DNA from: Paenibacillus_AK sp041641375
Lineage (GTDB): Bacteria; Bacillota; Bacilli; Paenibacillales; YIM-B00363
Direction of reading: 5' to 3'
Assembly: GCA_041641375.1 (NCBI GenBank)
Contig: JBEPYM010000190.1
Span: 1 to 5,961 of the forward strand
Length of the DNA: 5,961 bases
Program-made: the position numbers and the translations under genes
Shown here: positions 1 through 5,961 of the stretch, in pieces
Position numbering within the stretch: position 1 is the stretch's first letter
Layout: each line of letters begins with the position of its first letter
The notes under the pieces: generated by a model
What the model was told of the DNA's origin: nothing
Databases searched by the model: none
Seen by the model: the letters and a program-made list of their open reading frames with translations, nothing else

Positions 1-1895
1 CCGATCTTTCTCCACAGCCCCTCCCGCAAGAAACCTGCGTACCAGACTCCTGGCTTGCTGTCATCGGCAAGCAATGATGTTAAGACAGCCGAGCGATGTT
101 TGCCGAAAGGAAGTCCTTCGGAGGCGGAGGTCCAACTCATGCCTCCGTCTTCGCTTCGATAAATCCCGGATGAGCGTTCGCCCGCCACCAAACAATCGGG
201 CTGATGCGGATCGCAGCGCAGCAGCTGGTTCGTTCCGCACACATTCTTGGTCTGGTATACGACAACCGGCAAAAGCTCTTCCTCGATCCAGTAACGGTCA
301 TGGGGCAGCGTCCGCACCTCCGGACCGAAAGGCGAAGGCAGCCGAGCCCATTCCTTGCCCCAATCGTCGGAGCGGTACAGCCCGGCACCGCTCTCCACAT
401 TACCGTCGATATAAGCATAGAAGCGCCCGCGACGGTAAGGATCCTCGGCGAGTGCCTGAACGAAACCCGCCTCGAATTCCATCACCACTTCCAGCGTCTT
501 CCCCACATCGGTCGAGCGGACGATTACACATCGCTTATGCTTCGACCGGCTTCTCATCCCGTATAAGACAAAGCCTTTGTCAAATTTGGAGACGGCGATA
601 GCCGTACTGTCGGTGTAATTCGGAACTCGAGGGAACGAGCGGTACGAAGCACCGCCGTCCATACTGACACTCGGTGTATGATCGGCTGCTATGAAGAACG
701 CCCGGTCAAACACACGATCGCACACAATATATTCCGCGCAGACGGTCTCCATTCCCTCGTAACCGTTCGCGTTCCAGCTGACCCCGCCGTCTGAGCTGAC
801 CGCAACTCCGTACCAGTTCGCCAGCAGCAGCCGATCCGGCTGCTCCAGGTCGAGCCTAAGCTTGGACACCGCCCAGCCGGCATGTCGAATCGTCATATAA
901 GCCGGATACCCCGATAAATCCGATTCCGTATGCTCCTTCACCAGTGCCCAGCTATCACCGCCGTCCTCGGAACAGTAGATGGCGATCGGATCGAGGTGAA
1001 CGTGGCTTCCATTCAGATTCGGGATCGTATACAGGGTAACCGGTTCGGCCGGCGAGACAGCCAATGTCGAATATCCGACGTCCTCTGGCAGCCCGTTCAT
1101 TACCCGCTCCCAGCTCACTCCTCCGTCCATGCTGCGGCGTATGCCCGCTTCCCTGCAGGCGGCATACATGACGGCATCGCCTGCAGGAGATACCGCAAGC
1201 TCGGAATAATCCGGCCCTTCATCGAGCAGCTCCCAGCTGAGACCGCCGTCCCGCGAGCGATACAGCTTCCCCGTCATTCCCCGGGGAATATCCCGATAGC
1301 TCTCGATCTGCCCCCCCAGCTTCCGATCGCTGATCGTTCCCGCATAGACCGTTCCGGGCTTGCGGGGGTGAAAGAGAAGGCAGCCGATCCTCTCGCCTGC
1401 AAGCCCGGTATAATTCCAGGTACACCCATAATCGCGGCTGACCCAGATACCCTTTGAATAAGACCCTGCTAGCACGACAGCGGGACGGAACGGATCAACG
1501 GCGATCAGTTCACCGTGCATGCGGGTAGGACCGTTGCCATAATAATCGGCCTCGCGGCATACCTCCTCCCAGGTTTCCCCTGCATCGCAGGAGCGGTGGA
1601 TCGTTCCAAATATGCGATCCTCCCTTGCGTCCCCCGAACAGCGAAATATGAGATCTGGATCATGAGGACTTACTGCGATGCTTTGCACACTGTGATGATG
1701 ACATTCCCTCATTCCTTTGTTAACCGGGGCCCAGGTGCAGGCACCGTCATCGCTGCGGAATACACCGGCGACGTCGCATCGGGCGAACCACTGGCCCGGT
1801 CGGCGCGGATTCTGGATGATCCCGGTAATGTAACCGCCTCCCCCCAGTCTGGACGAAGACCACCTGTAGCCGGCAGGCTGAACCGGTTTGTTCAT
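1..1895 (-). CDS. GH74-like Asp-box (BNR) beta-propeller protein, 3' end cut by window
   Basis: The frame from the ATG at 1895 is open for 631 codons to the left edge with no stop. The start resembles GH74 xyloglucanases: a GGGGYITGIIQNP segment, then ARCDVAGVFRSDD, where D41 aligns with the catalytic Asp of the GH74 R-T-D-[IV]-G-G motif. Further GH74-like segments are GNGPTRMHGELIAVDP (120-135), GIWVSRDYGCTW, and GWAVSKLRLD (340-349) leading to VSSDGGVSW and GMETV. I count eleven Asp boxes (S-x-D-x-G-x-[ST]-W or close), at about residues 48, 102, 153, 214, 255, 309, 367, 411, 461, 509 and 581; those at 411 and 461 have lost the Trp, and the one at 509 has Glu in place of the Ser/Thr. GH74 enzymes have two seven-bladed propellers of about 700-750 residues, so roughly 100 residues are probably missing here. 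No signal peptide is seen, unlike typical secreted GH74 enzymes. A GGAGG lies seven bases upstream and the ATG overlaps the sulfatase stop (ATGA). It may be a glycosidase on imported oligosaccharides or a non-catalytic propeller. Confidence 0.88.
   Translation of the reverse strand, partial: MNKPVQPAGYRWSSSRLGGGGYITGIIQNPRRPGQWFARCDVAGVFRSDDGACTWAPVNKGMRECHHHSVQSIAVSPHDPDLIFRCSGDAREDRIFGTIHRSCDAGETWEEVCREADYYGNGPTRMHGELIAVDPFRPAVVLAGSYSKGIWVSRDYGCTWNYTGLAGERIGCLLFHPRKPGTVYAGTISDRKLGGQIESYRDIPRGMTGKLYRSRDGGLSWELLDEGPDYSELAVSPAGDAVMYAACREAGIRRSMDGGVSWERVMNGLPEDVGYSTLAVSPAEPVTLYTIPNLNGSHVHLDPIAIYCSEDGGDSWALVKEHTESDLSGYPAYMTIRHAGWAVSKLRLDLEQPDRLLLANWYGVAVSSDGGVSWNANGYEGMETVCAEYIVCDRVFDRAFFIAADHTPSVSMDGGASYRSFPRVPNYTDSTAIAVSKFDKGFVLYGMRSRSKHKRCVIVRSTDVGKTLEVVMEFEAGFVQALAEDPYRRGRFYAYIDGNVESGAGLYRSDDWGKEWARLPSPFGPEVRTLPHDRYWIEEELLPVVVYQTKNVCGTNQLLRCDPHQPDCLVAGERSSGIYRSEDGGMSWTSASEGLPFGKHRSAVLTSLLADDSKPGVWYAGFLREGLWRKI
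1152..1187. repeat. Perfect 10-base inverted repeat inside the GH74-like gene
   Basis: CCTGCAGGCG at 1152-1161 is matched by its exact reverse complement CGCCTGCAGG at 1178-1187, with 16 bases between. Each arm contains the palindrome CCTGCAGG. There is no T run after it and it sits in mid-gene, in codons for about residues 236-248, so it is not a terminator. It may simply be a by-product of Ala/Gly-rich coding sequence. Confidence 0.5.
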
Positions 1896-3295
1896 ACTCT
1901 TTCCTCCTCGACAAGGTCAGGATCCTTCGGATGCAGCAGGCGCTCCCTCTCGTTCCATAGATCGACAAGACCGAAGTGCCGAATCATATCGTGCTCCTTG
2001 AGGAACGGATCCCGGGCTTCCTCCAGCATGCGGGTCAGCAGCAGGTCCAGCTCGCCCCGTATTTCGGATAGTTCCGGCAAGTCCGCCGCATTGCGAAGCT
2101 GGTACGGATCCTTCTCGTTATCGTACAGATGCCATGGCGTTCCGTCCTGCAGCCGGGTATAGGTATACCGCTCCGTCCGGATTCCTCTCCATTCGGGCAG
2201 CGGATAACGGCGGCCTTCGAACGCCGATACCGGGTTCGACAGCAAAACGGCGCTTGGCCCCTCGGTGCTGGCAACCTTCAGCACAGCCGATAGATCACGC
2301 CCCTGTGCTCCTTCCAGCGGAGGACAGCCCATAAGGCTGAGCAGGGTAGGCGCCATATCACATACGCTGAATAACTGCTCACGAACCTCACCTGCAGCGA
2401 GCTCCGCCGGATAACGGATCAGGAACGGGATCTGCACCGATTCCTCGAACGGCTTTTGCTTGTACAGCGTTCCTTGGGAAAACAGCATATCGCCATGGTC
2501 GGACGTAAATACGACGATCGTATCGCCGGCAATACCCGCCTGCTCCAACTCCGACAGCAATCGGCCGAGCTGGTCGTCCAGGGCGGTGATCGCCGCATAA
2601 TAGTGGGCCAATGTACCGCGGGGGTCCAGATGAACGGCGTGCTTCTGCAAATATTCGCTGTCTGTCCTCACATTCGGCCTCAGCGTTAGCTGCTCCGGAG
2701 CATACCGCCCTTTATATTCGTCAGGCACTTGATCGTAAGGATCGTGCGGGGGCCCCCAGGAGACGAACAGGCAAAAGGGATCGTCTGGGTTCGACCGAAT
2801 GAAATCAATGGCCAGATCCGCTTGGATATTCGGATCATAGCCTTCCATAACGACAGGCTCCGGCGTATCCGTACAGTACTTCTCCTGCTTGAAATATCGA
2901 TGCGCCGTACTCCATACCGCCCAATAATCGAAGCCGTGGCGATCCGGACCCGGCGGCGTCCACTTGCGTCCGGCCGCATCCAAATGCCATTTGCCGATCC
3001 AGCCCGTCCGGTACCCACAATCCCGCAAGATCTTGCCGATGGAAGGAAGCTCGCTGCGGAGAGGAAGGTCGTTGGCGATAACGCCGTTCGCCGTTGGCTG
3101 GCGACCCGTCAGCAGGGTCGCGCGGCTCGGTCCGCAAACCGGCGTATTGGCGTAAGCATGAGCAAACCGCAAACCTTGCCGCGCCAGCCTATCTATATTC
3201 GGTGTGTGAACCTCGCTGTTACCGGCGCAACCCATATCCATGCCGCGCATCTGATCCGCGAATACGAACAGCAAATTAGGCTTTCGACGCTCCAT
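1892..3295 (-). CDS. Type I (S1, formylglycine-dependent) sulfatase, probably cytoplasmic
   Basis: A 467-residue sulfatase of the alkaline-phosphatase-like superfamily, expected to remove sulfate esters from a sugar. The maturation motif is CGPSR followed by ATLLTGR: C54 would be converted to formylglycine, with P56 and R58 conserved. Other active-site candidates are D14/Q15 (calcium ligands, in FADQ), K102 and H104 (GKWHL), H184 (GPPHDPYD), D266/H267 (SDHGD) and K279 (LYKQ). The C-terminal subdomain is also typical (RTERYTYTRL, then WHLYDNEKDP). There is no signal peptide, so a cytosolic enzyme is inferred, and a separate maturase is needed. I chose the ATG at 3295 (MERRKPNLLF). An in-frame GTG at 3307 would add four residues, but it lies inside the AAGGAGGTG ribosome binding site and is unlikely. 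The start overlaps the glycosidase by 20 bases, and the TGA overlaps the next ATG by four. The substrate is unknown. Related phosphonate monoesterases share the motifs, but the glycosidase context favours a carbohydrate sulfatase. Confidence 0.93.
   Translation of the reverse strand: MERRKPNLLFVFADQMRGMDMGCAGNSEVHTPNIDRLARQGLRFAHAYANTPVCGPSRATLLTGRQPTANGVIANDLPLRSELPSIGKILRDCGYRTGWIGKWHLDAAGRKWTPPGPDRHGFDYWAVWSTAHRYFKQEKYCTDTPEPVVMEGYDPNIQADLAIDFIRSNPDDPFCLFVSWGPPHDPYDQVPDEYKGRYAPEQLTLRPNVRTDSEYLQKHAVHLDPRGTLAHYYAAITALDDQLGRLLSELEQAGIAGDTIVVFTSDHGDMLFSQGTLYKQKPFEESVQIPFLIRYPAELAAGEVREQLFSVCDMAPTLLSLMGCPPLEGAQGRDLSAVLKVASTEGPSAVLLSNPVSAFEGRRYPLPEWRGIRTERYTYTRLQDGTPWHLYDNEKDPYQLRNAADLPELSEIRGELDLLLTRMLEEARDPFLKEHDMIRHFGLVDLWNERERLLHPKDPDLVEEERV
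1903..1907 (-). promoter_or_regulatory. Ribosome binding site of the GH74-like gene
   Basis: The minus strand reads GGAGG (inside GAGGAGGAA) seven bases before the ATG at 1895. It lies within the last codons of the sulfatase and fixes the start of a gene whose 3' end is not in the window. Confidence 0.8.
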
Positions 3296-4655
3296 TCGAA
3301 TTCGCACCTCCTTCCGACCGATCGAACCGATCGGCGAGCTCGTATACGTGCCGGTTCAGCTGCGCCATTCTTGCGAGCAGCGCTTCATAAGGAACGAACC
3401 TGTTGTTGACGATGCCTTTGTTGCCGTCCGTATTGGACGGATCGACGCCGAAATCGTCCGGATCGTTATCCATATATTTAAACCAGTGCCATCCGATGCA
3501 CACCTTGGACTCCAGCAGCCCCAGAGTAAAATGCTGATAAAAACGGCCGCGATCCTCCTGGGTCTCCACGATCCAGCCGGCTCCCATCGTGTTGGCAAGG
3601 CCGGAATCATCCGCTTTAACGTACCACTCCGTAATGAGCAGCGGCTTGCCAGCCCATTCGCTCCAAGCCTGCATCGCCTGCTGATCGGGCGACCATACCC
3701 GATAGTAGTTCACCGCGACGGCATCCAGGTACCTGCCGGCCATCGAGAACGTAATCGGGTACGTCAATTCGAAGTCGTGGAACCTCGATCCCAGGTACAT
3801 GTGATTCGGATCGACCCTCTTAATCGCCGCGCTCACAATCCGGAAATATGTATCCCACACATAACCGAAAAATTCATATCGGTCAGATTCCGTCACATCC
3901 TGAAGCCCTGCCATCCTGCCCTTGCGCCTGGAAAGCCATCGTTCTGCCTCACGTCGGTTTGGCTCTAAAGCCGGATGGCTTTCATCCAGCGCCAAGTATT
4001 GATCCAGCCAATCCGCACGCGCGGGCATCTCATTATCGGAGAAGTGTCCCAGTAAATAGGGATCCTTCCTGTACGCATGCAGCTTCTCCGCCATCCGCTC
4101 GCAGTGAGCAGGAAAGTCCGGATGGAAGACAGGCACGCAATCATTCGGATACCCGTAGTGGCCCGGCTTCTGATACGTAATCCCCAGCTCCTTGCCGAAG
4201 GAGCCCATGAAATTCCAGATCACTGTATATACAGGCGGATGCTCGGTGCGCCGCAGCAAATCATCGTTCGTCCATGCACCCGTTCCATTAAAGCCGTGTT
4301 CGAATAGCAGCTGAGCCGACTGCTCCGCCCAGCCTTCCTCCGAACCGAAGGCGGCTTCGAGCATGGGGCCGCGCGCGACGTTGTTCGGCCGTACTGAAAC
4401 GACGGCGATATGCAGGCATAGGTATCCGTCCGGATCAACGAGCCACCAGCGCCCTTCGCTGTTGACCGTCCGAAAAAATCCGGTTCCTCCGATATTTCGG
4501 TCCGTCCGTCCGCCGTAACGGCCTCTCTTGACCGGTTCCTTATTTATTTCCACCTCGTCCAAGGTGCGGGTTGCATGCAGTTCCCAAGGGGAATCCGGCG
4601 TCTTCTTCACCTTCAAAAAAATAGCGTCCGAGTTCAGCTTCACCACTCCGATCAT
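3276..4655 (-). CDS. Clan GH-A glycoside hydrolase, GH50/agarase-like, probably cytoplasmic
   Basis: A 459-residue putative retaining glycoside hydrolase with a (beta/alpha)8 barrel. After a short N-terminal region (about 1-60, possibly a small beta segment) comes GRWWLVDPDGYL (69-79), a segment typical of GH50/agarase-like proteins at the barrel entrance. The likely acid/base is E209 in GHFSDNEMP, matching the Asn-Glu pair after strand 4 in clan GH-A. The likely nucleophile is E343 in LLITEWY, at the end of strand 7. A well-conserved stretch follows (SGLANTMGAGW and later CIGWHWFKYMDND, 386-398), probably lining the active site. No signal peptide or membrane segment is seen, so it should act in the cytosol on imported oligosaccharides. 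It is much shorter than secreted GH50 agarases, which carry large N-terminal domains. The start has GGAG eight bases upstream and lies two bases after the regulator stop; the 3' end overlaps the sulfatase start by 20 bases. The fold and catalytic pair are well supported. The family assignment is tentative and the substrate (galactan, agar-like or other) is inferred. Confidence 0.85.
   Translation of the reverse strand: MIGVVKLNSDAIFLKVKKTPDSPWELHATRTLDEVEINKEPVKRGRYGGRTDRNIGGTGFFRTVNSEGRWWLVDPDGYLCLHIAVVSVRPNNVARGPMLEAAFGSEEGWAEQSAQLLFEHGFNGTGAWTNDDLLRRTEHPPVYTVIWNFMGSFGKELGITYQKPGHYGYPNDCVPVFHPDFPAHCERMAEKLHAYRKDPYLLGHFSDNEMPARADWLDQYLALDESHPALEPNRREAERWLSRRKGRMAGLQDVTESDRYEFFGYVWDTYFRIVSAAIKRVDPNHMYLGSRFHDFELTYPITFSMAGRYLDAVAVNYYRVWSPDQQAMQAWSEWAGKPLLITEWYVKADDSGLANTMGAGWIVETQEDRGRFYQHFTLGLLESKVCIGWHWFKYMDNDPDDFGVDPSNTDGNKGIVNNRFVPYEALLARMAQLNRHVYELADRFDRSEGGANSNGASKA
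3305..3313 (-). promoter_or_regulatory. Ribosome binding site that decides the sulfatase start
   Basis: The minus strand reads AAGGAGGTG, nine bases complementary to the 16S rRNA tail, ending nine bases before the ATG at 3295. Its last three bases are the in-frame GTG that could be mistaken for an upstream start. The site lies within the 3' end of the upstream glycosidase gene. Confidence 0.85.
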
Positions 4656-4657
4656 CT

Positions 4658-5746
4658 TTACTTCTCCATCCGCTTCTTGTATTCGGACGGGCTAAGACCA
4701 TAATACTCCTTAAACAGCTGGGAAAAATGGGTGGAATCCTCGTATCCGACGCGAGAGGAAATTTCATAATTTTTCAGGTCGGTGTTCAGCAGCAGCTCTC
4801 GCGCCTGCTTCATCCGGACGGAAACGACATACCCCCAGACCGTCATCCCGGTTTCCTGCTTATACAGATTGGACATGTAGTTCTTGCTCATATTGACGAC
4901 ATTCGCCAAATCCTGAAGACTGGTTATGGTGGCGTAATGATCCTGCACATATTTCTGAATATGATCAATCAGCTTGGTCGTCTGATTTTCCTGAAGCCCC
5001 TTCATCACCTTGAACAGACGATGGGCTCCTTCTTCCAGACGCCGAACGGCGCATAACCGAAAATACGGTCTGATTTTGTCCCGGGACAATACCGCCTCTC
5101 CCAAGCCCAGATCCTTCCCCTCATGCAGCTCCATGCTGAAGCGTTCGGTGCTCAGCTCGTCGACGACCATCTGCAGCCAAGCCATGGCCAGAGGATTCAG
5201 CAGCCAGTAACGCTCCTCCACCCAATCCTCCAGCATCTCCAGTGTGTCAACCACCATCAGAGGCATCGTCTCGATCCGAATGGAACGGACATGCTCCATC
5301 CACCGGTCGAGCATCCCCCGATGCAAGGGAAGCTTTCGAACAAGGATTGCCGCCGCCTCGCTATTGCGAACAGCAGCCAGCTTGCTCGCCGCCTTCCCCA
5401 GCGACACATTTAGCGCCTGCTGCTCAACCGGCTTCAACACATAATCGACCGCATTCAGCTCCAGACTTTGCTTGGCGTATTCAAAATCGCTATAGCTGGA
5501 GATGAGAAAGCTGACCATCCACGGATATTTTTCGTTCACATGCTTGATTAACTCCAGCCCATCCATCATGGGCATGCGCACATCCGTCATACAAATATCA
5601 GCATAATTCTGTTCGAGCCATTCAAGCGCCTGCTTTCCGTTCGCCGCAGTCCCGGCAACAACGGTCGTATCGTTCCAGCTCTCCGCCTTGATCGCCAGGC
5701 TTTGCCGAATAAGTGGAGCGTCCTCAACTATCAATACCCGAATCAT
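4658..5746 (-). CDS. YesN-like response regulator, receiver plus AraC-type DNA-binding domain
   Basis: This 362-residue transcription factor is probably activated by phosphorylation from the adjacent kinase and probably switches on this glycan-degradation locus. The receiver domain covers about residues 1-120: acidic pair E8/D9, phospho-acceptor D55 in TDVRMP, switch serine around S83/S84 in LISSYSDFEYAK, and conserved K105 in LKPV. Residues about 125-255 form a linker with no family I can name. The C-terminal AraC/XylS helix-turn-helix domain covers about 258-360, with ITSLQDLANVVNMSKNYMS as the first HTH and ISSRVGYEDSTHFSQLFK as the second, then the typical YYGLSPSEYKK ending. Length and layout fit YesN-type regulators. 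The ATG start is supported by a perfect AAGGAGG seven bases upstream and overlaps the kinase stop by four bases. The TAA stop lies two bases before the next start. Regulators of this type usually control nearby sugar transporters and glycosidases, which fits the downstream genes. Confidence 0.95.
   Translation of the reverse strand: MIRVLIVEDAPLIRQSLAIKAESWNDTTVVAGTAANGKQALEWLEQNYADICMTDVRMPMMDGLELIKHVNEKYPWMVSFLISSYSDFEYAKQSLELNAVDYVLKPVEQQALNVSLGKAASKLAAVRNSEAAAILVRKLPLHRGMLDRWMEHVRSIRIETMPLMVVDTLEMLEDWVEERYWLLNPLAMAWLQMVVDELSTERFSMELHEGKDLGLGEAVLSRDKIRPYFRLCAVRRLEEGAHRLFKVMKGLQENQTTKLIDHIQKYVQDHYATITSLQDLANVVNMSKNYMSNLYKQETGMTVWGYVVSVRMKQARELLLNTDLKNYEISSRVGYEDSTHFSQLFKEYYGLSPSEYKKRMEK
4661..4667 (-). 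promoter_or_regulatory. Ribosome binding site of the GH-A glycosidase
   Basis: The minus strand reads GGAGAAG, with the GGAG core eight bases before the ATG at 4655. It lies in the last codons of the response regulator gene, so translation of the two is probably coupled. Confidence 0.7.
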
Positions 5747-5961
5747 CTGGCTGCCTCCTTGCCAGGAGTAGCGCGGCAGGGGAATATCAGCTCCACAGCA
5801 GCCCCTCCGCTCTCCCTGTTACATATCCGCATCTCCGCTCCTGCTCCCCGATAAAACATTCGTATCCGTACATATACATTCAGCAGCCCGATTCGGGATA
5901 GATGCTTGTATTCCTCCGGAGCCAGCTCCTGCCCCATCTTGGCCTGGAGCCGGGCCAGGGC
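5743..5961 (-). CDS. YesM-like sensor histidine kinase, C-terminal end (partial)
   Basis: Only the last 72 residues are present; the gene runs off the right edge. The visible part is the end of a HATPase_c ATP-binding domain. It has a G2-box-like IGLLNV segment followed by the YVRIRMFY helix, then a strand pair ending in VELIFP, which is the usual close of the YesM-type kinase domain. A short tail (CRATPGKEAAR) follows. In this family the protein is a membrane-bound sensor with extracellular ligand-binding and HAMP regions, and it phosphorylates its partner response regulator; those parts are outside the window. The TGA stop overlaps the ATG of the next gene, a YesN-like regulator, by four bases (ATGA), so the two are almost certainly a cognate pair. 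The residue before IGL is Arg rather than the glycine common in other kinase families, but this position varies in YesM-type kinases. The signal sensed cannot be told from this fragment. Confidence 0.88.
   Translation of the reverse strand, partial: ALARLQAKMGQELAPEEYKHLSRIGLLNVYVRIRMFYRGAGAEMRICNRESGGAAVELIFPCRATPGKEAAR
5754..5760 (-). promoter_or_regulatory. Ribosome binding site of the response regulator
   Basis: The minus strand reads AAGGAGG, a perfect match to the anti-Shine-Dalgarno sequence, seven bases before the ATG at 5746. It lies inside the 3' end of the kinase gene. It decides the regulator start and suggests strong, coupled translation. Confidence 0.85.

Noticed and set aside
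74..601. Plus-strand frame of 175 codons and a minus-strand frame at 137-418
   Set aside because: Both are alternative frames over the GH74-like gene, whose own frame is open and carries Asp boxes at these positions.
1878..1895. TGAACCGGTTTGTTCA, resembling a CcpA cre site at the start of the GH74-like gene
   Set aside because: It breaks the cre consensus at core positions and is explained by codons 1-6 of the gene; no promoter is seen next to it.
1515..2162. Plus-strand open frame of 215 codons
   Set aside because: It lies antisense across the GH74-like gene and the end of the sulfatase, both strongly supported. The translation is rich in Arg and Ser with no recognisable domain.
2729..3409. 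Plus-strand open frame of 226 codons
   Set aside because: Antisense shadow of the sulfatase and the end of the glycosidase; composition is Arg-rich and without motifs.
3348..3968. Plus-strand open frame of 206 codons
   Set aside because: Antisense shadow of the GH-A glycosidase, with no domain.
1..5961. CRISPR arrays, tRNA or rRNA genes, insertion sequences, terminators
   Set aside because: None seen. The window is filled by five contiguous genes with no intergenic space longer than two bases. The Asp-box repetition is protein-level repetition, not a DNA repeat array.

Overview
The window looks like a fragment of a Gram-positive, Paenibacillaceae-type genome (Paenibacillus, Cohnella or a relative). 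This is inferred from the YesM/YesN-type two-component pair placed next to carbohydrate-degrading genes, the strong AAGGAGG-type ribosome binding sites, the moderately GC-rich coding sequence and the very tight gene packing. The genus cannot be fixed from this sequence alone.

All genes lie on the minus strand and read from the right edge to the left edge with essentially no intergenic DNA. In transcription order they are: (1) the C-terminal end of a YesM-like sensor histidine kinase (5743-5961, cut by the right edge); (2) a YesN-like response regulator with a receiver domain and a C-terminal AraC-type DNA-binding domain (4658-5746); (3) a clan GH-A glycoside hydrolase resembling GH50/agarase-type enzymes (3276-4655); (4) a type I formylglycine-dependent sulfatase (1892-3295); (5) a GH74-like protein with at least eleven Asp-box repeats (1-1895, cut by the left edge). 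Junctions are a 4-base ATGA overlap, a 2-base gap, a 20-base overlap and another 4-base ATGA overlap. This points to one operon with translational coupling. No promoter or terminator is visible, as expected for the interior of an operon.

The probable logic is that the histidine kinase senses an extracellular ligand, probably a sugar or oligosaccharide, and phosphorylates the AraC-type regulator, which activates the locus. The sulfatase and the two glycosidase-like proteins would then dismantle a sulfated oligosaccharide. None of the three enzymes whose N-termini are visible has a recognisable signal peptide, so they appear to act in the cytoplasm on imported oligosaccharides. The importer and the secreted depolymerase, if they exist, should lie outside the window. 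The exact substrate is not known from sequence; a sulfated galactan or another sulfated plant or algal glycan is a reasonable guess.

The gene at 1-1895 is easy to miss because it has no stop codon inside the window. It was recovered by translating the minus strand from the ATG at 1895: the frame stays open for 631 codons. The long plus-strand open frames across the window are antisense shadows of these genes.
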